Of a DNA stretch of 64,000 bases, positions 60,320-64,000 are shown piece by piece. Source of the DNA: Kiritimatiellia bacterium (GTDB lineage Bacteria; Verrucomicrobiota; Kiritimatiellia; JAFGHX01); assembly GCA_016929905.1 (NCBI GenBank), contig JAFGHX010000175.1, forward strand, positions 1-64,000. Reading direction: 5' to 3'. The notes under the pieces are model-generated. The model was not told where the DNA came from, made no database searches, and worked only from the letters and a program-made list of their open reading frames with translations. Every line of letters starts with the position of its first letter. The stretch's first letter is position 1. Position numbers and translations under genes: made by a program.

Positions 60320-61312
60320 ATGAAGATACGGCAACTCGTCTTTCCCGAAAAAGAGCGGCTCGAGATCGAAACCATCGAATGCGACGAAAGCCTGCAACCC
60401 GGCCAGGTCTGGATTCGGAATCGCGCATCGTTGATCAGCGCGGGCACGGAGCTGGCCATGTTCCTCCAATTGCACAGGGGCTTCCACGTGCCGCAGGCCA
60501 CATGGGCCGAGTATCCCTTCCATCCGGGGTACTCCGTCGTAGGCGAAGTGATGGCGAAAGGGACGGACGTTTCCGCGCTGAACATCGGGGATCTCGTGCA
60601 TCACAGGGGCAAACATGCGACGCATGCCAAGGTCCATCAAGGCCAGTGCATCCGCGTCCCGGCGGGCTGCGCGCCCGAAACGGCCGCGTTCTACACCCTG
60701 CTCCATCACGCCATCACGGCCTTGCGCGTGGCTCCCGTGGTGTTCGGTCAGCACGTCGTCGTTCTCGGCATGGGCCTCATCGGAAACCTCGCGGCACAGA
60801 CCTACAGACTGGCCGGCGCCGGGCTCGTTGCAGGCGCAGATCCCTCCGTCAAGCGGCTCGAGCTGGCCAAGACATGCGGCGCAATCGATCTGGCCTTCAA
60901 CGTGAAAGACAAGCCGTTGTCCGGGTGGGTGGAGCAGGAGCTCGGTGAACACGGCGCGGAGATCATCGTCGACGCCGTCAGCACGCAGCAGGCGCTCGAC
61001 GCCGCCATGAAAGCCGTCGCGGACAGAGGGCGCGTCGTCATCGTCGGGTGCCCGCGAGTGCCGATCGAGCTGGACCTCTATTTCGATCTCCACCGCAAAG
61101 GCGCGCAGCTCATCGGCGCAAACGCCGATGTCGTCGATCCCGAACAGCGACGGCGCGACCGGCCCTTGCTCATGGGACTGCTGGCCGCCGGGAAGCTGCG
61201 GGTCGCGGAGTTGATCACACAGCGATGCGCGTTTGAAGACGCGCTGAGCGCCTATGAGGGCCTGCGCGACAGGCCGGACGAGTTCGTCGGAGTGGTGTTG
61301 GCGTATGCATGA
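60320..61312 (+). CDS. MDR family dehydrogenase, zinc-binding-alcohol-dehydrogenase-like
   Basis: 330 residues from the ATG at 60320; the track begins at a TTG 15 codons earlier. An N-terminal GroES-like domain (VWIRNRASLISAGTELAMF, YPFHPGYSVVGEV) precedes a Rossmann domain with VVVLGMGLIGNLAAQTYRLAGA. The Cys/His zinc ligands of classical alcohol dehydrogenases are not seen; the SAGTE motif marks the subgroup that pairs with Gfo/Idh genes. It probably oxidises a sugar or sugar alcohol. Its stop overlaps the next gene's region (ATGA). Confidence 0.9.
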   Translation: MKIRQLVFPEKERLEIETIECDESLQPGQVWIRNRASLISAGTELAMFLQLHRGFHVPQATWAEYPFHPGYSVVGEVMAKGTDVSALNIGDLVHHRGKHATHAKVHQGQCIRVPAGCAPETAAFYTLLHHAITALRVAPVVFGQHVVVLGMGLIGNLAAQTYRLAGAGLVAGADPSVKRLELAKTCGAIDLAFNVKDKPLSGWVEQELGEHGAEIIVDAVSTQQALDAAMKAVADRGRVVIVGCPRVPIELDLYFDLHRKGAQLIGANADVVDPEQRRRDRPLLMGLLAAGKLRVAELITQRCAFEDALSAYEGLRDRPDEFVGVVLAYA

Positions 61313-61326
61313 AAGGAGGCGCCCCC

Positions 61327-62442
61327 GTGCACATCGGCTTCTCAGGAAGACTCGAAGACCGGCCCGAGATCCGCGCCGGATTCATCGGGTGCGGCGGGCA
61401 TTCGTTCCGCAACATCTATCCGACCTTTCAATTCACACCGGTCGACCTGGTCGCCACCTGCGATCTGGACCTGGACAAGGCGAAGGCGTTCGCCGCACAG
61501 TTCGGGGCCGCACACGCCTACGCCGACTACCGCGAGATGATCGAGAAAGAGCAACTCGACGCCGTCTTCGTCGTCACGAACCTGGACAAGAACCTGCGGC
61601 CCTTCTATTCGAAATTCGCCATCGATTGCCTCAACGCCGGGCTGCACGTTTGGATGGAGAAGCCTGCCGCCGTGACCTGCGCGGAAGTCGAGGAGATGCA
61701 GGCGGCGGCCCGAGAGAACGGCAAGATCGGGATGGTCGGGCTGAAACGGATGTTCGTGCCCGCCGCCGAGAAGGCCAAGGCGCTCATGGACAGGCCGGAA
61801 TTCGGGCCCTGCTCCCTTGTCACCCTGACCACCACGAAATACGTGCCCGAGCCCTCGGCCATCGCCGAATACGTCGCCGGCAAGCCGAACCGGGACAAGG
61901 CCGGCGAGCTCCTCGGCCATTTCTGGCACCCCATCTCCTCGCTGCTGTTCTTCCTCGGAATGCCCAAGACGCTCTCCTACGAACGCAGCCGTTCCGGCGG
62001 CGCGCTCGCCACTTTCACCTTCGAGTCCGGCGCCATCGCATCCGTCGTCTTTGCCTGGCAGGCCTCCAACAACGGGGGCATCGAACGCATCATGATCCAT
62101 TCGGGCCAATCCCGGCGGCACATCATGATCGACAACAACATCCGGCTCACCTATCACCGCGGGGGCGAGCCCGGCCGGTTCGGGGTCGAGCCCAGTTTCT
62201 TCGTCGAAGACCTCGATCACAGCATCGCCGTGTGGGAACCCGAATTCTCGCTCGGCAACCTATACAACAAAGGGCTCTTCCTGATGGGGTTCTGGGGGGA
62301 AGTGCAAGAATTCGCCACGGCCATCCTGGAGAACCGTCAGCCGCGAAAGGCCGGCTTCGATCACGCCTGGCAATGCGCGCGTATCTTCGAGGCGTTCGCG
62401 GAAGGGACGGGGAAAGCGATTGCCCTGGACGTGAATGCCTGA
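61327..62442 (+). CDS. Gfo/Idh/MocA family oxidoreductase
   Basis: 371 residues from the GTG at 61327, which follows AAAGGAGG by 7 bases; the ATG at 61309 (377 residues) would leave that site unused. RAGFIGCGGHSFRNIY is the nucleotide loop, MEKPAAVTC the catalytic EKP motif, HFWHPISSLLFFLG the substrate helix with His. It follows the MDR enzyme and precedes the creatininase family gene. Works on a sugar with NAD(P). Confidence 0.92.
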   Translation: MHIGFSGRLEDRPEIRAGFIGCGGHSFRNIYPTFQFTPVDLVATCDLDLDKAKAFAAQFGAAHAYADYREMIEKEQLDAVFVVTNLDKNLRPFYSKFAIDCLNAGLHVWMEKPAAVTCAEVEEMQAAARENGKIGMVGLKRMFVPAAEKAKALMDRPEFGPCSLVTLTTTKYVPEPSAIAEYVAGKPNRDKAGELLGHFWHPISSLLFFLGMPKTLSYERSRSGGALATFTFESGAIASVVFAWQASNNGGIERIMIHSGQSRRHIMIDNNIRLTYHRGGEPGRFGVEPSFFVEDLDHSIAVWEPEFSLGNLYNKGLFLMGFWGEVQEFATAILENRQPRKAGFDHAWQCARIFEAFAEGTGKAIALDVNA

Positions 62443-62468
62443 GATCGGGAGAGAGGGAGAGGAAAGAC

Positions 62469-63311
62469 ATGCAGTGGGAAGCAATGACATCGACAGAACT
62501 CGGCGACGCGGCAAGGAAGACCGACGTCTGCGTCGTTTCGATCGCATCCATGGAAAAACACGGCGAACATCTTCCGTTGGGCAGCGATTATCTGTTCGGT
62601 CACACGTGCGCGTGCCTCGCCGCCGAAAAGGAGCCCGCCGTCGTCTTCCCGCCGTTCTGGCTCGGACAGGTGAACCCGGCGCGGGCCTACCCCGGCGCAA
62701 TCGGGCTCCCGCCTCTCCTCCTGCTGGAGCTGATCCAGAGTCTCTTCGACGAGATAGGCCGCAACGGATTCGGCAAGATCATTGTCTTCCCCTCGCATGG
62801 CGGAAACGGCGCCATGCAGAACTTCCTGGTAGAAGCCAGTCTCTGGGAAGAAAAACCCTACTGCCTCTACCTCATGCGTGGATGGATTACTCCGGACAGA
62901 CGGGAGGCCTGGAATCGAACGCTCGACACATCGGAGTTCGGGCACGCCTGCGAGGCGGAAACCAGTCACGTGTTGGCCGTCCATCCGGACCTCGTCAAGA
63001 TGGACCGAATCCCCAGCCGGCCCGCATTCGCGCTCAAGCGGCTCCGCCACCTGCCGCAAAGCAACGTGGGGGTGAGTTTCGTGGCCGACTACCCCGATTT
63101 CTGGATCGGCGAACCCAAGGCGGCGACCGCCGAGAAAGGGGAGGCCATGATGCAGCTCATCGCGGACTCGCTTGCCGAATTCATCGCCGCGGTCAAAGCC
63201 GACCAAGTCGTCCCAGACCTGACCCGTGAGTTCTACGAAAAAGTGAAGCACCCGCTGGCCGCCCGGCAGCAAGAGGAGACAGCACAGCCTGTCCGGAGGT
63301 GGTCGAGTTGA
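62469..63311 (+). CDS. Creatininase family protein
   Basis: 280 residues, with GGGAGAGG upstream. ASMEKHGEHLPLGSDY (Glu, His, Asp metal ligands), VFPSHGGNGAM and FGHACEAETSHVLAVHP are the three family blocks. Besides creatinine hydrolysis, members open lactam and cyclic ketone rings, including inosose-type intermediates. With Gfo/Idh and MDR enzymes around it, ring-opening hydrolysis of an oxidised sugar is more likely than creatinine use; that is inference. Its TGA overlaps the regulator's TTG start. Confidence 0.9.
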   Translation: MQWEAMTSTELGDAARKTDVCVVSIASMEKHGEHLPLGSDYLFGHTCACLAAEKEPAVVFPPFWLGQVNPARAYPGAIGLPPLLLLELIQSLFDEIGRNGFGKIIVFPSHGGNGAMQNFLVEASLWEEKPYCLYLMRGWITPDRREAWNRTLDTSEFGHACEAETSHVLAVHPDLVKMDRIPSRPAFALKRLRHLPQSNVGVSFVADYPDFWIGEPKAATAEKGEAMMQLIADSLAEFIAAVKADQVVPDLTREFYEKVKHPLAARQQEETAQPVRRWSS

Positions 63312-64000
63312 CAGAGAAAGCCGAAGACAGATTCCGGGCCGTGTCGCCACCGCCGCGGCTGACCCAGGAAATCGCCAACCAGATCGAGCAGCTCATCATC
63401 AACGACGAGTTGCACGTCGGCGATGCGCTGCCCGCGGAACGGGACCTGGCGGCGAAGCTCAACGTCAGCCGCAATGTGCTGCGCGAGGCCATCAGCATGC
63501 TGGCTCAGAAGGGGTTGCTGCAGATCCGGCGCGGCGCCGGCACGTTCGTTACCCGGCCCAGCAGCGAGTTCCTCCGCGATACCGTCGCCCTCTTCATCCG
63601 TTTCAACCGCTCGGCGCTTCTGGATTTGGTCGAGGCCCGCCGATGCATCGAGGTGGAAATCGCGGGGTTGGCCGCCGAGAAGGCCGACGCCGAGGCCGTG
63701 GCGCTACTGGGACAACACACGGCCGTCATGGCGAAGTCCCCGAGAAACGTCGCCAAGTACGTCGACGCCGATGTGGCGTTTCACGAGACACTGGCCCAAG
63801 CCGCAGGCAATCAGATTCTGAGCCTGCTGCTCAGCTCCATCCGCGGCGCGATGCGCGAGAACATGCGCATCCTGCTGCGAAAGGACCCCAGCGTCACCGA
63901 GACGTCCGTCAAGCACCACCGCCGCCTGGCCGACGCAGTCCGGACGGGCGACGTGCAGGCCGCGCGAACGATCATGCTCGAACACCTGGATGACGTCGTG
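63308..64000 (+). CDS. GntR family regulator, FadR subfamily (cut by window end)
   Basis: A TTG at 63308 overlapping the previous stop, with GGAGGTGG before it, opens a frame that runs to the window end (231 codons). It is missing from the ORF track. Residues 18-80 are the winged helix (LTQEIANQIEQLIIN, LPAERDLAAKLNVSRNVLREA, GLLQIRRGAGTFV). Residues 95-231 are an FCD domain with metal-ligand residues in DADVAFHETLAQAAGN and VKHHRRLADAV. FCD regulators bind sugar acids or carboxylates. It probably controls this operon and the divergent glycosidase through 60229-60257. Confidence 0.9.
   Translation, partial: MTEKAEDRFRAVSPPPRLTQEIANQIEQLIINDELHVGDALPAERDLAAKLNVSRNVLREAISMLAQKGLLQIRRGAGTFVTRPSSEFLRDTVALFIRFNRSALLDLVEARRCIEVEIAGLAAEKADAEAVALLGQHTAVMAKSPRNVAKYVDADVAFHETLAQAAGNQILSLLLSSIRGAMRENMRILLRKDPSVTETSVKHHRRLADAVRTGDVQAARTIMLEHLDDVV

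Overview
The window is GC-rich, densely coded bacterial chromosome with many short operons for breaking down complex glycans. It contains no phage, rRNA, tRNA or CRISPR. An O2-sensitive glycyl radical enzyme with its activase indicates an anaerobe. GntR-LacI fusion regulators, four Gfo/Idh/MocA dehydrogenases, DUF4832, DUF3604 and DUF4038 proteins, and PEP-binding/GDH genes side by side suggest the Lentisphaerota/Kiritimatiellota side of the PVC group or a neighbouring phylum. That placement is inference; there is no marker gene here.

Layout. 1-7034: end of a PIN-domain toxin, a GntR-LacI regulator and a beta-helix protein that both lack their N-termini, a DUF4832 protein and a secreted heparinase-like lyase. 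7266-14120: a glycyl radical enzyme, its activase and two Gfo/Idh dehydrogenases, with a divergent AraC regulator. 14071-19947: another Gfo/Idh and AraC pair, then GH38 alpha-mannosidase translationally coupled to a mannose-6-phosphate isomerase. 19926-25451: nitrilase-like amidohydrolase, MBL-fold hydrolase, GH20-like enzyme, nucleoside hydrolase, AraC. 25509-35949: secreted clan-A-type glycosidase with LacI regulator, SDR, GntR-LacI regulator, and a 1327-residue multidomain glycosidase. 36066-40159: glutamate dehydrogenase facing a KaiC-like/PEP-binding fusion protein across an array of small hairpins. 40344-49791: sugar-isomerase operon with a decayed end, GH4 glycosidase, an AAA/DUF4143 ATPase, M55 aminopeptidase beside a hydrolase remnant, secreted beta-helix protein and AraC. 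49932-56989: GT4 glycosyltransferase, DUF3604 protein, DUF4038 glycosidase, a MEDS-PAS histidine kinase. 57009-64000: FAH and RraA family enzymes, a glycosidase, and a divergent MDR / Gfo-Idh / creatininase / FadR-type GntR operon with a good candidate operator between them.

The logic is repeated: each glycan module has its own AraC, LacI or GntR regulator, often divergent, and several promoters carry a palindrome or direct repeat that suits the regulator. Extracellular enzymes would release sugars; the Gfo/Idh, MDR, isomerase, FAH, RraA and glycyl radical enzymes would process unusual or oxidised sugars inside the cell. A second theme is genome wear: two genes joined head to head without their N-termini, at least four remnants, and several families of short repeats, some of which contain the stop codon of the gene in front of them.

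The best candidate for something undescribed is the 7266-14120 glycyl radical locus, whose enzyme has the active-site Cys and glycyl loop but not the Glu and His that usually follow the Cys. The 37320-37540 hairpin array and the stop-codon-overlapping repeats are the main non-coding surprises.
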